64,000 nt of DNA from Cellvibrionaceae bacterium (GCA_021151825.1 JAGKWQ010000017.1:1-64000); one strand, 5' to 3'. Positions 34,962 to 44,384 are shown, counted from the first letter of the stretch. Numbers and translations are program-made. The notes: a model not told the origin generated them from the letters alone.

Positions 34962-35822
34962 GTGGTTAATGAAACCGAAGCTCGCAGTGGATCGGGATAC
35001 TTTTTATTAGTGGTATTACTCATTCTCCAGCTGGCCAGCGGTGGCGCTATATTCTTTTTGCCGGGGTTTATAAAAATCGTGGCAATTCTGGCCGCCATTC
35101 TTATTTTTATCTGCTGGTTTGGGTTTTATATGGTGCAGCCTAATCAGGGGAAGGTGCTGCAGTTGTTCGGCCAATATGCCGGAACTGATCGTGCAAATGG
35201 TTTGCGCTGGGCGAACCCGCTGTATTCCAAGCAATCAGTGAGTTTGCGGGTACGTAACTTTGAGTCTGGGCGTTTGAAGGTAAATGACGCTAATGGCAAT
35301 CCCATTGAAATTGCGGCAGTTATTGTATGGAAAGTAGTGGATACGGCCGAAGCGGTATTTGAAGTGGATGATTATGAGAACTATGTAACCATCCAAAGTG
35401 AAGCGGCGTTGCGCAACCTGGCTACAACGTACCCTTATGAACACGATACTGAAGATGAGCGTCTATCTTTGCGTAGCGATTCCAATGTGATCGCCCAAAA
35501 ATTAAAAAATGAGGTACAGGATCGCTTGCAAAAAGCTGGTGTGGATGTGCTTGAGGCACGCTTGAGTCACTTGGCATATGCACCGGAAATCGCCCAGGCA
35601 ATGTTGCAGCGCCAGCAAGCCAGTGCGGTATTGGCGGCGCGCAAAATTATTGTGCAGGGCGCGGTAGGTATGGTGAGTGATGCATTGGAGCAATTAAAGG
35701 CTTTGGACGTTGTGGAGCTGGATGCCGAGCGCAAGGCTGCCATGGTGAGTAATTTACTGGTGGTGCTTTGCGGTGATCAGCAAGCAAAACCTGTCATTAA
35801 TACCGGCACCATTTATTCGTAA
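34962..35822 (+). CDS. SPFH/band-7 domain membrane protein
   Basis: 286 residues. Two N-terminal membrane helices (about 13-54) lead into a band-7 domain (about 55-220) starting F-Y-M-V-Q-P-N-Q-G-K-V-L-Q-L-F-G-x-Y-A-G-T. These proteins scaffold membrane microdomains. The start is GTG with AGGAG about 6 bases upstream. The pairing with a downstream Arc-like gene 12 bp away is common in proteobacteria but its purpose is unknown. Confidence 0.9.
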   Translation: MVNETEARSGSGYFLLVVLLILQLASGGAIFFLPGFIKIVAILAAILIFICWFGFYMVQPNQGKVLQLFGQYAGTDRANGLRWANPLYSKQSVSLRVRNFESGRLKVNDANGNPIEIAAVIVWKVVDTAEAVFEVDDYENYVTIQSEAALRNLATTYPYEHDTEDERLSLRSDSNVIAQKLKNEVQDRLQKAGVDVLEARLSHLAYAPEIAQAMLQRQQASAVLAARKIIVQGAVGMVSDALEQLKALDVVELDAERKAAMVSNLLVVLCGDQQAKPVINTGTIYS

Positions 35823-35834
35823 CAGGTTATTGTT

Positions 35835-36047
35835 GTGACTAAAAAATCATTTCCTCTGCGAATTAACGAACAAGTCATTGCTGCAATGCAACGTTGGGCA
35901 GACGATGACTTGCGTAGCCTGAATGCGCAAATTGAATTTGTTCTGCGTGATGCGTTGGTAAAAAGCGGGCGGGTAAAGCTTGTGCAGAAAGTTATAACCG
36001 ATGTAGAGCCGCTAGAAGGTGATGACGTTGGCGAGGAGGCAATGTGA
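35835..36047 (+). CDS. Arc-family ribbon-helix-helix DNA-binding protein
   Basis: 70 residues, GTG start. The first ~45 residues (K-K-S-F-P-L-R-I-N-E-Q-V-I-A-A-M-Q-R-W-A-D-D-D-L-R-S-L-N-A-Q-I-E-F pattern, abbreviated by position 4-34) are a typical Arc/MetJ ribbon-helix-helix. It is probably the repressor of its own operon; an inverted repeat stands at 34917-34937. Confidence 0.88.
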   Translation: MTKKSFPLRINEQVIAAMQRWADDDLRSLNAQIEFVLRDALVKSGRVKLVQKVITDVEPLEGDDVGEEAM

Positions 36048-36087
36048 TCAGATGGATTTATCGTTGTCTTTAAACACGTCACATAAA

Positions 36088-36128
36088 AGAACAGCAACAT
36101 GTGTTGCTGTTCTTCATCTCTTCTTTTT
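36088..36128. terminator. Hairpin terminator between Arc-like and GntR genes
   Basis: GAACAGCAACA and TGTTGCTGTTC form an 11-bp stem with almost no loop. A T-rich tract (36110-36128) follows on the plus strand. Confidence 0.65.
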
Positions 36129-36848
36129 TTAAATAAAATATTCTGGATGTTCCTGGGGGATGACTTCCAGAATGTTGTACACATCCTTCAAATGCACACT
36201 CATGGCAGCAGCAGACTTTTCCGCTGAGCCCGCTTTAATTGCTTTTATAATCGCCGCATGCTGGCTGAGCACACGTTTGTATTGCCCACTTACATGTAAA
36301 CTTAAGTTACGTACGCGATCCATGTGCGCCTTTTCGGCTTCGATTAACGTGGCGGCACGTGGATATTGGGTAAAACCTGCCAGAGTTTGATGAAATTGAT
36401 CATCCAGGTTCTGAAATGCGAGCGCATCATCATCAGCCGCTGCTGTTTTTTGATCGGCGATAATTTTCTCGCAGGCATCTACGGCCTCTTCGCGAATACT
36501 TTCATTGGTATTGGCTGCCAATTGTGTAACAACTGCTACCTCCAGCGCTTCTCGGATGAAACGTGCTTCCAGGATTTTTTCCATGCTGAATTTAGTCACA
36601 TAGGTTCCGCGTTGGGGAAGTACCTCTACAAAACCAATATTGGAAAGCTGGATTAACGCTTCACGCACTGGTGTACGACTAACACCGAATTGTTGTGCGA
36701 GAGCTGTTTCGGAAATCATCTGGCCTGGTAGCAATTCCATGCTGATGATGGCATCGCGCACAAAGCCAAATATCTGACTGGCTGCCGGTCGGTCATAAGA
36801 CAAACCCTTGGAATCTGGGCGCATATTAATAAGAGGCTGTTTAGCCAC
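36129..36848 (-). CDS. GntR-family regulator, FadR/FCD subfamily
   Basis: 239 residues. N-terminal winged helix (about 20-85) with S-E-T-A-L-A-Q-Q-F-G-V-S-R-T-P-V-R-E-A-L-I-Q-L (shown here by key residues only in part), C-terminal FCD ligand domain (about 95-225) with metal-binding D/H pattern (D-D-Q-F-H, H-A-A-I, H-L). FCD regulators usually respond to small carboxylic acids or sugar acids. No obvious target gene lies beside it: the SPFH operon is convergent and the candidate small RNA at 37.2 kb lies upstream on the other strand. Confidence 0.9.
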   Translation of the reverse strand: MAKQPLINMRPDSKGLSYDRPAASQIFGFVRDAIISMELLPGQMISETALAQQFGVSRTPVREALIQLSNIGFVEVLPQRGTYVTKFSMEKILEARFIREALEVAVVTQLAANTNESIREEAVDACEKIIADQKTAAADDDALAFQNLDDQFHQTLAGFTQYPRAATLIEAEKAHMDRVRNLSLHVSGQYKRVLSQHAAIIKAIKAGSAEKSAAAMSVHLKDVYNILEVIPQEHPEYFI

Positions 36849-37174
36849 GTTAAATCTCCTTCAGTAATGAAGACTGCGAATGTTATTGATACGGTCTGGT
36901 GCCATCAAAACCCTAAACAGATTGTGCCTTGTTATGTGCCTAAAGGCTATTTGCCCGGGAAAATAACCAAGTCGTATGGTTTGAATGCGATGGCTCATGC
37001 AGCTTCCCTTGTTGTATCTACAGCATAGCTATAGCCAGGACTTTATGAAGGGGGGAAAGCAAACAAACCCTATGTTAAATCATATGCCAATCCTAGGGAA
37101 TTTATGGTTATCAATAAAAATTGAATCATCTGCAAAACAAATGAAAAAATCTTAAAGTCATAATGACAAAAAGC

Positions 37175-37203
37175 TTGACCCACTAGTATGCAAGAGGTAG
37201 GAT
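37175..37203 (+). promoter_or_regulatory. Probable promoter of candidate small RNA 2
   Basis: TTGACC (37175-37180), 17-base spacer, TAGGAT (37198-37203). Transcription would start near 37210, just at the large inverted repeat. Confidence 0.5.
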
Positions 37204-37208
37204 TCATT

Positions 37209-37295
37209 CAATGTTTACTGAACCATCGCCGATGGTTCAGTAAACAGGGGTTGTGTTTGACCTTATTCTGGCGGAGTTTTTCCGCCAGTTTTTTT
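37209..37295 (+). ncRNA. Candidate small RNA with a 17-bp perfect hairpin
   Basis: TGTTTACTGAACCATCG (37212-37228) and its exact reverse complement (37230-37246) flank a single C. After a 21-base unpaired stretch follows the terminator CTGGCGGA/TCCGCCAG with seven Ts (37268-37295). Promoter, hairpin and terminator are arranged as in a ~85-base independent RNA. No reading frame of useful length is present. The rest of the 630-bp gap between the GntR and DUF349 genes (36849-37170) shows nothing that I can name. Confidence 0.5.
37268..37295 (+). terminator. Intrinsic terminator of candidate small RNA 2
   Basis: 8-bp stem CTGGCGGA/TCCGCCAG, loop GTTTT, then seven Ts. Confidence 0.85.
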
Positions 37296-37336
37296 GAGCT
37301 TGTAGTTCTCCCTGTACATTTTTGACCTCTCCATTT

Positions 37337-37362
37337 AGCAGCCCGTTTTGGGCTGCTTTTTT
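37337..37362 (+). terminator. Second tandem intrinsic terminator
   Basis: AGCAGCCC pairs with GGGCTGCT around GTTTT, followed by Ts to 37362. It lies 42 bp after the first terminator and may be a back-up or end a second short transcript. Confidence 0.8.
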
Positions 37363-37424
37363 ATTTGGGCGATTGCACTAAAACGCCTGGATTAAATTAA
37401 CATCCTGCTATTTCTCGCAGTTAT

Positions 37425-37462
37425 AAAAAAGCGAGCCAGGAACTAACCGGGCTCGCTTTTTT
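37425..37462. terminator. Bidirectional intrinsic terminator after the DUF349 gene
   Basis: AAAAAAGCGAGCC (37425-37437) pairs with GGCTCGCTTTTTT (37450-37462), giving T-runs on both strands. Confidence 0.88.
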
Positions 37463-37477
37463 ACTTTGTTGGTATGA

Positions 37478-40057
37478 CTATTTATTCACGCTTTGTTGGC
37501 GAATCTGGTTAAATCGTGCAAAGAGTGAGGAATAAGTTTCTCCAGTGACTCCTCCCAATCCAATCCATTCGATCAATAAAGGTTCAAATTGCGAATCCCG
37601 TTGTCCCAAGCCTTGTTGTAGTTGCTGTACCTGATAATTCATGCGTAATGGTTTATCGCTTTCGGGTGTATCAACTCCGGCAAAAATTTCAGCACGAATG
37701 GTGAGGATTCGGAGCAGATTGGCGTTATGGGCCTGATCACTAGCCTGTATCGCATCTGCTTTGGCCAGTCGTTGTTGAACAGCGTTCAATGTGCCTGCTG
37801 GCCAACGTGAAATAGTATCGATGCGATTTTCCAATTCTGCTTTTTGCGTGGCCAGCCTTTCTGTATTGGCATTACTAATAACTTCCACTTCGTAAGCACG
37901 AATTGCGTCCAGAATATTGAATAAATCTACCCAGCGTTGTGCTTCTGCCTGATGGCGGGCGCTGTCGCGTTTGGCAGCTATAGCATTCAAACTGTTGGTG
38001 AATTTTTGCTGTGCAGATTTAGTTGCTTCTTTGGGTAAAACCAGGGCAGAAAATTCATTTTTCAAGCTTTCAATTTCATCTTTAGCATTATTGATCTGTT
38101 CTAATGATTGCTCTGCCAATTGGTTTAATCGTGCAATAATTTCTTCAGCTCTCGTTGTAATTGCTTGTCGTTGCTCTTTGGCTGCTTCAAAAGCTTCACT
38201 GCGTTTAGCAAATACAGCATCGCAATGTTTGCGAAATTCTTGCCATAGTTGATGATCTTCTCTTGGCCAACTCTTACCAATAATTTTCCATTGGCCTTGA
38301 AGAAGCTTGATTTGTTCTGCTGCTGTACGTGAGTCCTCGCTATTACTTAGCGCTTCTGCTTGTTCAATTAATTGCTGCTTGGCGGTTTTATTAGTTTCAT
38401 GTTCATGGGTGATTTTGCCAAAGAGCTGCTCCATCAGACCTTCAAACTCTTTCTGTAAATCATTACCTGCCTTGCGTGGCACAGGCCAGTAGTTTTGCCA
38501 TTCAGCGCGTGCTGTTTTTAATGTTTGTTCCACGTCTTTCCATACTGCGTTAGCAAAATCGTAACCATTAAGATATTGATGCAGTTGTGAAACCAGCTCG
38601 CGCCGTTTAGTTAAATTAGCTTCACGCTCAGCTGCCTGGGCCTCAAAGAATTCTTTGCAGGGGGTATAGGCAATAGCGGATGCTTGTTGGAATTGTTGCC
38701 AAAGATCATCGTCTTGTTGTTGCGCACCTTTACTAACTTCTTTCCAACTGTCCTGTAGGTCGTGAATGCGTGTGGCCAATGTCTCCGGATTTATTTGATT
38801 GCTTGCAAGTGCGCGCATTTGTTCTATCAATGCTTCTTTTTTTGGGGTTACGGCAAACTCATGCCAGTCACCTAACTTGATCAATTGGGCTTCAAAGTCA
38901 TCCAGTTTGGTTTGGATTGCTTTTGGCAATTCCTGCGTAAAGCTTGTTAATTGTTCGCGCTTTTCCTGTAATTCTTTTTGGATCGCACGTGCTTTGCGCA
39001 CGAAACCTTGCTCAGCAGCCCATAACCCTTTTCGTGCCAGTTCGTTGAATTCACGCAAGGCATTTTTAGTGGCCTGCTCAGCCTGGTTGCGTTCGGCAAA
39101 GAATGCATTAATTTTAGTTTTAGCTTGCTCCAATGCTTCGGGAATATCATCTCCCAGGTCTTTGGCTAATTTTGTAAATTGTTGCAGTTTGTATTGAGCT
39201 TGTTTTATCAGATCAGCATCATTGGTTTGTTCTAATGTCTGATTGAGTTGGGTAATTGTTCCCGATGTTTTAATCTGGTCGATCAGGTTCAGGGTTTGTT
39301 GCTTGCGGTATTCAAATTCTTTTGTCAGTTTATCCAGAGGTAACTGACGATTGGCAGCCAGGCGTACAGCGTTGCTCAATTCCTGAATTTTCAATTCGTA
39401 ATTCGCATTGAGCAGATCGTCGATATGTGCATGACGGTATATATTGGTTGCTAATTGCTTCAGGCTTATGAGTGCTTCTTCTGCTAACTGTTGTGCTTGC
39501 TGATCTAATGTTTGTTTTTCCTCCTCATCAGCAATAGCTTGCGCGCGCGCCAAAATTTTTGCTTCGCAGGCCGTTAGTGCGCTATTAAACCGTTCCTGGC
39601 TGGCGTCAGATAATGAAGGTAGAGTGGCCCATTCGTTTTGTAATACGGTTAACTTTGCCTTAAATAGTGCATCTGCCTCCAGATGCGAGTGTCGTTCCAA
39701 TTTTTCACAAATGCGTTGGGCGGTAGTTTCCAGTTCAGCCAGCTTTGCGTCTTCTGCTTTAAAGGTTTCTAATTTTGTTTTAACAATCTTAAAAACATTT
39801 TTATCTTTGGTTTTTACAGCTTTAGCGACTTGTTCCAGCACTTCACGAGTATGTAACTTTTCTGCGGCCGCCTGACGCAATTGGCTAGTCGCACCATCTA
39901 TCGCAAGCTTTAGTAATTCCTGTTCATCATTGGTATTTTCCACTGCATCCAACGTAATAACCGGCTTTGGCGGTTTAACTTCTGCAACAGGCAGAGGGAT
40001 TGCTTTGACCGGTTCAACCTTGGATTTGGCACCAAATAGTTTGCGTAATAATTTCAT
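37478..40057 (-). CDS. DUF349 coiled-coil protein
   Basis: 859 residues, acidic/glutamine-rich and almost entirely helical. Several DUF349 units are visible as W-x-x-F-x-x-A-x-x-x-x-F or W-x-x-F-R-x-x-x-D-x-x-F patterns (for example about residues 455-475, 540-560, 610-640). A short N-terminal K-L-F-G segment precedes a Pro-rich piece and a helical HEAT-like start. DUF349 proteins are widespread in gammaproteobacteria with no settled function. It is followed by a terminator and preceded by the ydiJ-like gene, separated by that gene's own terminator. Confidence 0.85.
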   Translation of the reverse strand: MKLLRKLFGAKSKVEPVKAIPLPVAEVKPPKPVITLDAVENTNDEQELLKLAIDGATSQLRQAAAEKLHTREVLEQVAKAVKTKDKNVFKIVKTKLETFKAEDAKLAELETTAQRICEKLERHSHLEADALFKAKLTVLQNEWATLPSLSDASQERFNSALTACEAKILARAQAIADEEEKQTLDQQAQQLAEEALISLKQLATNIYRHAHIDDLLNANYELKIQELSNAVRLAANRQLPLDKLTKEFEYRKQQTLNLIDQIKTSGTITQLNQTLEQTNDADLIKQAQYKLQQFTKLAKDLGDDIPEALEQAKTKINAFFAERNQAEQATKNALREFNELARKGLWAAEQGFVRKARAIQKELQEKREQLTSFTQELPKAIQTKLDDFEAQLIKLGDWHEFAVTPKKEALIEQMRALASNQINPETLATRIHDLQDSWKEVSKGAQQQDDDLWQQFQQASAIAYTPCKEFFEAQAAEREANLTKRRELVSQLHQYLNGYDFANAVWKDVEQTLKTARAEWQNYWPVPRKAGNDLQKEFEGLMEQLFGKITHEHETNKTAKQQLIEQAEALSNSEDSRTAAEQIKLLQGQWKIIGKSWPREDHQLWQEFRKHCDAVFAKRSEAFEAAKEQRQAITTRAEEIIARLNQLAEQSLEQINNAKDEIESLKNEFSALVLPKEATKSAQQKFTNSLNAIAAKRDSARHQAEAQRWVDLFNILDAIRAYEVEVISNANTERLATQKAELENRIDTISRWPAGTLNAVQQRLAKADAIQASDQAHNANLLRILTIRAEIFAGVDTPESDKPLRMNYQVQQLQQGLGQRDSQFEPLLIEWIGLGGVTGETYSSLFARFNQIRQQSVNK

Positions 40058-40084
40058 AATCGTGGCTCGTCGTTCATTGATGTT

Positions 40085-40110
40085 AAAAAACCTCTGGGTT
40101 GGCAGAGGTT
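40085..40110 (-). terminator. Intrinsic terminator after the ydiJ-like gene
   Basis: On the minus strand AACCTCTG (40110-40103) pairs with CAGAGGTT (40096-40089) and is followed by a run of Ts (to 40085). Confidence 0.8.
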
Positions 40111-40122
40111 CTCATAGGAAAA

Positions 40123-43100
40123 TTACACTACTTGTTGTAATAAAACTTGTACTGGATGTGGTAGTTTTACATTGTCGATACGTTTGGTTTGGCTGCGGCA
40201 GGAATAGCCTGTTGCCGTCAACTTGCCTGCGTTGGCAGGGTTATTTACTACTTGCGACCAGGAAAGTGCATAGATTTTTTTGGAGGTTTCTGCATTGTTA
40301 CTTTCATGGCCGTAGGTGCCTGCCATGCCACAACAACCGGTTTCAATAACTTTTAATTGTTGGCCAAGTTTGCTGAACACTGTTTGCCAATCTTTGATTG
40401 AGCCTACTGCATTCGTTTTTTCAGTGCAGTGTGCGAGCAAAGAAAAATTGGCAGTTTTGAAATCCCGTGATTGCTCGCCTAGCTGCTCAGCATGTTTAAC
40501 TAGCCACTCCTGAATCAAAAGCACCTTAGGGGCATTATCGCCTAATACTTTTTTATATTCGGCACGATAAGCCAGTGTCATTGCTGGCTCAATACCGATT
40601 AGAGGAATACCTGAGGATGCAATGCCATTTAGCTGTGTAGCATTCGCATCTGCAGCTCTGGCGAAAGCCTTAAGGAAACCGTGAACTTGTAATGGTTTTC
40701 CGTTGGGTTTGAAAGGAGCCAGCAATGGAATGAATCCCAACTTTTTAAGTAGTTTTAATGTATCAATAACTAAAGGCGTTTCAAAATAACTGGTAAAAGC
40801 ATCTTGCACTAAAATGACCGCTTTGGTTTTTTCAGCAGGCGTTAACTGCGCTATGTTTTCCAACGTCGCGTAGCTAACAGCAAGCTTTTCAGCAGCTTTG
40901 TGCAAATTGATACCGGTGAGCAATGGGCTGTCGACCATGCCAACAAAACGCCCCATCAATTTCTGCATAAATTGGGGTTTCATCAGCAAGTTGTACGCCC
41001 ATGGGAATTTGGCGAGAGTTGGAATCATAAACTCCAGTCCACCAATAAAATAATCTTTAAGTGGGCGTAAATAACGGCTGTAGTAAAGCTCAAGGAATTT
41101 TGCACGAAATTCCGGCACGTCGACTTTAATGGGGCATTGTCCTACGCAGGATTTACAAGCGAGACAACCTGCCATCGATTCATGTACTTCATGGGAAAAA
41201 TCGTATTCACCTTTACGTTTTCCGATAGTATTTACAATGCGTATTGGTAAATTGAAAATAAAACTCGCGCGTTTTAGTTTTTTGCTTTCTTCTATAACGT
41301 TAACTCCGCGCTCGCTCATTTGTTTAAGCCATTCACGCATTAATGATGCGCGGCCTTTAGGCGAGTGCTTGCGTTCACGTGTGCCTTTCCAGCTTGGGCA
41401 CATGGCATCGTTAGGGTTCCAGTTATAACAGAGACCATTGCCGTTACAATGCACACCTTCGCTATATCCATCCCAAACTTGCGCGATAATTTTACGGTCT
41501 TGTTGGCCGCGCGTAGTTATTCCATCAATTTTGGATAATTCAATACCCGCCGCAGGTGTAGCAATTTTGCCGGGATTTAATTGATTGTGTGGATCGAAAA
41601 CAGCTTTGATACGTTGAATTTGTGGGTAGAGCTCGCCAAAAAATGCCGGTGCATATTCGGAGCGAACGCCTTTACCGTGTTCCCCCCAGAGTAAACCATT
41701 GTATTTTTGAGTGAGTGCGACGACTCTGTCGGTGATTATGCGCACCATTTTTTCCTGCGCAGGATCTTTCATGTCCAGAGCTGGGCGTACGTGCAAAACA
41801 CCAGCATCCACATGACCAAACATACCATATGTTAATTTGTATTCATCCAGAACTGCGCGGAATTCGAAAATAAAATCAGCAAGATTTTCGGGCGGCACCG
41901 CTGTATCTTCCACAAATGGAACAGGGCGAATTTCACCTTCGACATTACCGAGTAGACCTACGGCTTTTTTGCGCATTCCCCAGATTTTATTGACCGCATC
42001 GTTACCCCAAGCAACTGAATAACTGATGCGACCAGTTGTAGTATCCTGGGCAAATTGGTCAAGTAAATCAGTAAGTTTTTTTACCTCTGCATTTAATTTT
42101 GTTTCAGAATCTGCGGTGTACTCAACCAGATTTATACCCTGAATTTTTTCGCCGCTCGCGGGTGCAGGGAAAAACTCTGCGACACTATGCCAGACGATAT
42201 CATTCATCGCCAGATTCAATACTTTTGAATCCACAGTTTCAATAGATGTAGGATTCGCTTTCATCAGCTTGGGAGCATCGCGTAATGCAACATTAAAGTC
42301 GCGATAGTTAACGTTGATCAATGCGCTGAATTTGGGGATAGGTAATAAATTAATTTTTGCTTCGGTAATAAAGCCGAGCGTACCTTCGCTGCCGCATAAA
42401 ATATTATTTAAATTGAAACGACCTTGTTCATCTCGAATGTGTGCAAGGTCGTAGCCTGTCAGGCAGCGATTAAGTTTTGGAAATTTTTGTTCGATAAGGG
42501 AATGGTGTTCGCGTTGGATGGCGTCCACTACACGGTGAGCTTCACCTACTCGATCCTCTCGTTTCCATAAATCTTCCAGTTCGCGCTCTTCAACAGCACT
42601 AGATGTCCAGAGACTGCCATCCAAAAAAACAGTAGTTAGCTCCAGCACATGGTCGCGGGTTTTGCCATAACGGCAAGAGCCTTGGCCGGAAGCATCAGTG
42701 TTGATCATGCCTCCGATAGTGGCGCGATTACTGGTTGATAGCTCTGGAGCAAAAAACAATCCATGGGGTTTAATAGCTGCATTGAGTTGATCTTTAACCA
42801 CGCCACATTGGACTCTAACCCAACGCTCCTCGGTATTGATTTCCAAAATGTTGTTCATGTACTTGGAGGTGTCTATGACTAGCCCGTCCGTGAGTGATTG
42901 CCCATTAGTACCTGTGCCTCCTCCTCGGGGGCTGAGTACTATGGTATGAAATTCTGGTAACTGGCTAAGTTTGGCAATTCTTACCAGATCTGCTGTGTCG
43001 CGCGGGTAAAGCACACCTTGTGGCAGCACTTGATAAATTGAGTTATCTGTCGCGAGTACTGTGCGGTTGGCGTAATCCGGGTTGAGGTCGCCACTGAAAC

Positions 43101-43176
43101 CCGTGTCGCGCAGAGCATTAATAAAGCCCAAGTATAAGGTTTGAATAGGAGAGGTCTGGTCTATACGTGGAATCAT
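40123..43176 (-). CDS. ydiJ: YdiJ-type FAD/4Fe-4S D-2-hydroxyacid dehydrogenase
   Basis: About 1017 residues, matching the 1018 of E. coli YdiJ. The N-terminal FAD-binding type-4 domain has P-R-G-G-G-T-G-T-N-G-Q and S-T-S-N-R-A-T-I-G-G-M-I-N-T-D-A-S-G-Q-G-S. A FAD-oxidase C-terminal domain follows (G-H-V-D-A-G-V-L-H-V-R-P, H-N-Q-L-N-P-G-K). A ferredoxin-like segment C-L-A-C-K-S-C-V-G-Q-C-P and a CCG-type domain (with C-C-G-M-A-G-T-Y-G near the end) complete it. E. coli YdiJ oxidises D-2-hydroxyglutarate/lactate-type acids. The frame is open from 43209, but starting at M-I-P-R-I matches the E. coli N-terminus. Confidence 0.93.
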   Translation of the reverse strand: MIPRIDQTSPIQTLYLGFINALRDTGFSGDLNPDYANRTVLATDNSIYQVLPQGVLYPRDTADLVRIAKLSQLPEFHTIVLSPRGGGTGTNGQSLTDGLVIDTSKYMNNILEINTEERWVRVQCGVVKDQLNAAIKPHGLFFAPELSTSNRATIGGMINTDASGQGSCRYGKTRDHVLELTTVFLDGSLWTSSAVEERELEDLWKREDRVGEAHRVVDAIQREHHSLIEQKFPKLNRCLTGYDLAHIRDEQGRFNLNNILCGSEGTLGFITEAKINLLPIPKFSALINVNYRDFNVALRDAPKLMKANPTSIETVDSKVLNLAMNDIVWHSVAEFFPAPASGEKIQGINLVEYTADSETKLNAEVKKLTDLLDQFAQDTTTGRISYSVAWGNDAVNKIWGMRKKAVGLLGNVEGEIRPVPFVEDTAVPPENLADFIFEFRAVLDEYKLTYGMFGHVDAGVLHVRPALDMKDPAQEKMVRIITDRVVALTQKYNGLLWGEHGKGVRSEYAPAFFGELYPQIQRIKAVFDPHNQLNPGKIATPAAGIELSKIDGITTRGQQDRKIIAQVWDGYSEGVHCNGNGLCYNWNPNDAMCPSWKGTRERKHSPKGRASLMREWLKQMSERGVNVIEESKKLKRASFIFNLPIRIVNTIGKRKGEYDFSHEVHESMAGCLACKSCVGQCPIKVDVPEFRAKFLELYYSRYLRPLKDYFIGGLEFMIPTLAKFPWAYNLLMKPQFMQKLMGRFVGMVDSPLLTGINLHKAAEKLAVSYATLENIAQLTPAEKTKAVILVQDAFTSYFETPLVIDTLKLLKKLGFIPLLAPFKPNGKPLQVHGFLKAFARAADANATQLNGIASSGIPLIGIEPAMTLAYRAEYKKVLGDNAPKVLLIQEWLVKHAEQLGEQSRDFKTANFSLLAHCTEKTNAVGSIKDWQTVFSKLGQQLKVIETGCCGMAGTYGHESNNAETSKKIYALSWSQVVNNPANAGKLTATGYSCRSQTKRIDNVKLPHPVQVLLQQVV

Positions 43177-43824
43177 GGGACTTAAATAACCAACAGAGAG
43201 AAAGTTCAAAAAGACAAAAGTAGGAGCATTCTACCCTGATGGAATGCCAAAGTCGCCTTGGGAGTTGAGTTAGCATGGTGCCGGGCTGTGTGTTTTTTGA
43301 TCTGTTTTTTGTGCGTAAATTGGGTTGAGATGCGCCTTAAAAGCAACTGGTGGCTAAATAGCATATTGTTATGAAAAAACTTATAGAGTTATCTGCAGAT
43401 AGCCCCTGAGTTTTATGCCTTTTGTTTTATTGCATAAGTTAATGAGTTTTTTCAAAAAAATAGTGAGATGTGAAATCTCTGGTGAATCTTAAAAGCAGAT
43501 AAAAAATATACGAATATTGTTCTTGTTTTATATTTCAAAAACGAATATCAAACCAAAAAGAAAAGTGAGTTTTGTTTTGTTATTTTTGGAGGAAATTTTC
43601 CAGATTTGGTTAATGAAGAGGTTGAATAATAGTAGTGGAACTCGTGCGGCTACCCTTTATATATCGAATATTGATGTTTCTTTATGCGTCATTGGGTGTC
43701 AAAGTTGGGAGTCGGAGACATAAAAATAATGATGAACAAATTGATTCTTTATCGCTTCTCTTCAGATTGTGGTGAAGATATATCACATTTAGCAATTATC
43801 CCGGGCTGCTTAAGTAGCTAGAGA
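43177..43824. other. AT-rich gap without a convincing gene
   Basis: Between the ydiJ-like gene and the AraC-type regulator. A 68-codon frame on the plus strand (43517-43723) lacks an RBS and any protein character. I see no tRNA, terminator or known element in this stretch. Confidence 0.5.
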
Positions 43825-43884
43825 CTGCATCAAAATGATTATGTTATGATCGGCCCAAGCGCAGTGTGCATTCTTTTGATGCAG
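43825..43884 (+). promoter_or_regulatory. Widely spaced inverted repeat upstream of the AraC-type gene
   Basis: CTGCATCAAAA (43825-43835) and TTTTGATGCAG (43874-43884) are perfect 11-bp arms with a 38-base gap, ending 60 bp before the start codon. It could be a pair of regulator half-sites or a leader hairpin. Confidence 0.5.
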
Positions 43885-43943
43885 CTGCAAGGATTGTCTC
43901 GATTGGTTTTCATATTTACCTAATGATGTAAGGAGCGGCTTAA

Positions 43944-44384
43944 ATGATTCAGCTACAACGTAACTACGGTAACGCTCTGCTTGACGGGGAGCTGTCCCAG
44001 CCACATATTCATACGTATCAGGAATATTTAACTCTGGCGCAAATTCCCCATTGCGAAGGAGTTTCTGCGCGGGTTGTTGATGCATTGCATCAAAGGGTTG
44101 GGCGTACTGATTTATCAATAGAGCAAATTGCATCGGACCTGCATTTGACTAAACGTACATTACAGCGTCGATTGCAGAGTCAAAATACCAATTTTGCTCA
44201 ATTACGTGATGACCTACGTTTTCATTACGCCATCAAATATCTTATTGATGACAACATGAGCGTTGATCTCGTATCCCGAGCATTGGATTTTTCTGACAGG
44301 ACTAGTTTTACCAACGCATTCAAGCGCTGGACTGGTTTATCTCCCAGCACTTTCCGTAAGTTGTTTAGGGATCACCAGGCCTAG
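43944..44384 (+). CDS. Short AraC-type DNA-binding protein without effector domain
   Basis: 146 residues. A ~45-residue N-terminal piece, then a complete AraC/XylS double helix-turn-helix (about 48-140): S-I-E-Q-I-A-S-D-L-H-L-T-K-R-T-L-Q-R-R-L and the second motif V-D-L-V-S-R-A-L-D-F-S-D-R-T-S-F-T-N-A-F-K-R-W-T-G (key residues). It lacks the usual ligand-binding domain, so activity is probably set by amount or by another protein. RBS AAGGAG is good. It precedes the convergent signalling cassette. Confidence 0.85.
   Translation: MIQLQRNYGNALLDGELSQPHIHTYQEYLTLAQIPHCEGVSARVVDALHQRVGRTDLSIEQIASDLHLTKRTLQRRLQSQNTNFAQLRDDLRFHYAIKYLIDDNMSVDLVSRALDFSDRTSFTNAFKRWTGLSPSTFRKLFRDHQA

Noticed and set aside
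43517..43723. 68-codon plus-strand frame
   Set aside because: AT-rich gap, no RBS, no domain; most likely random.
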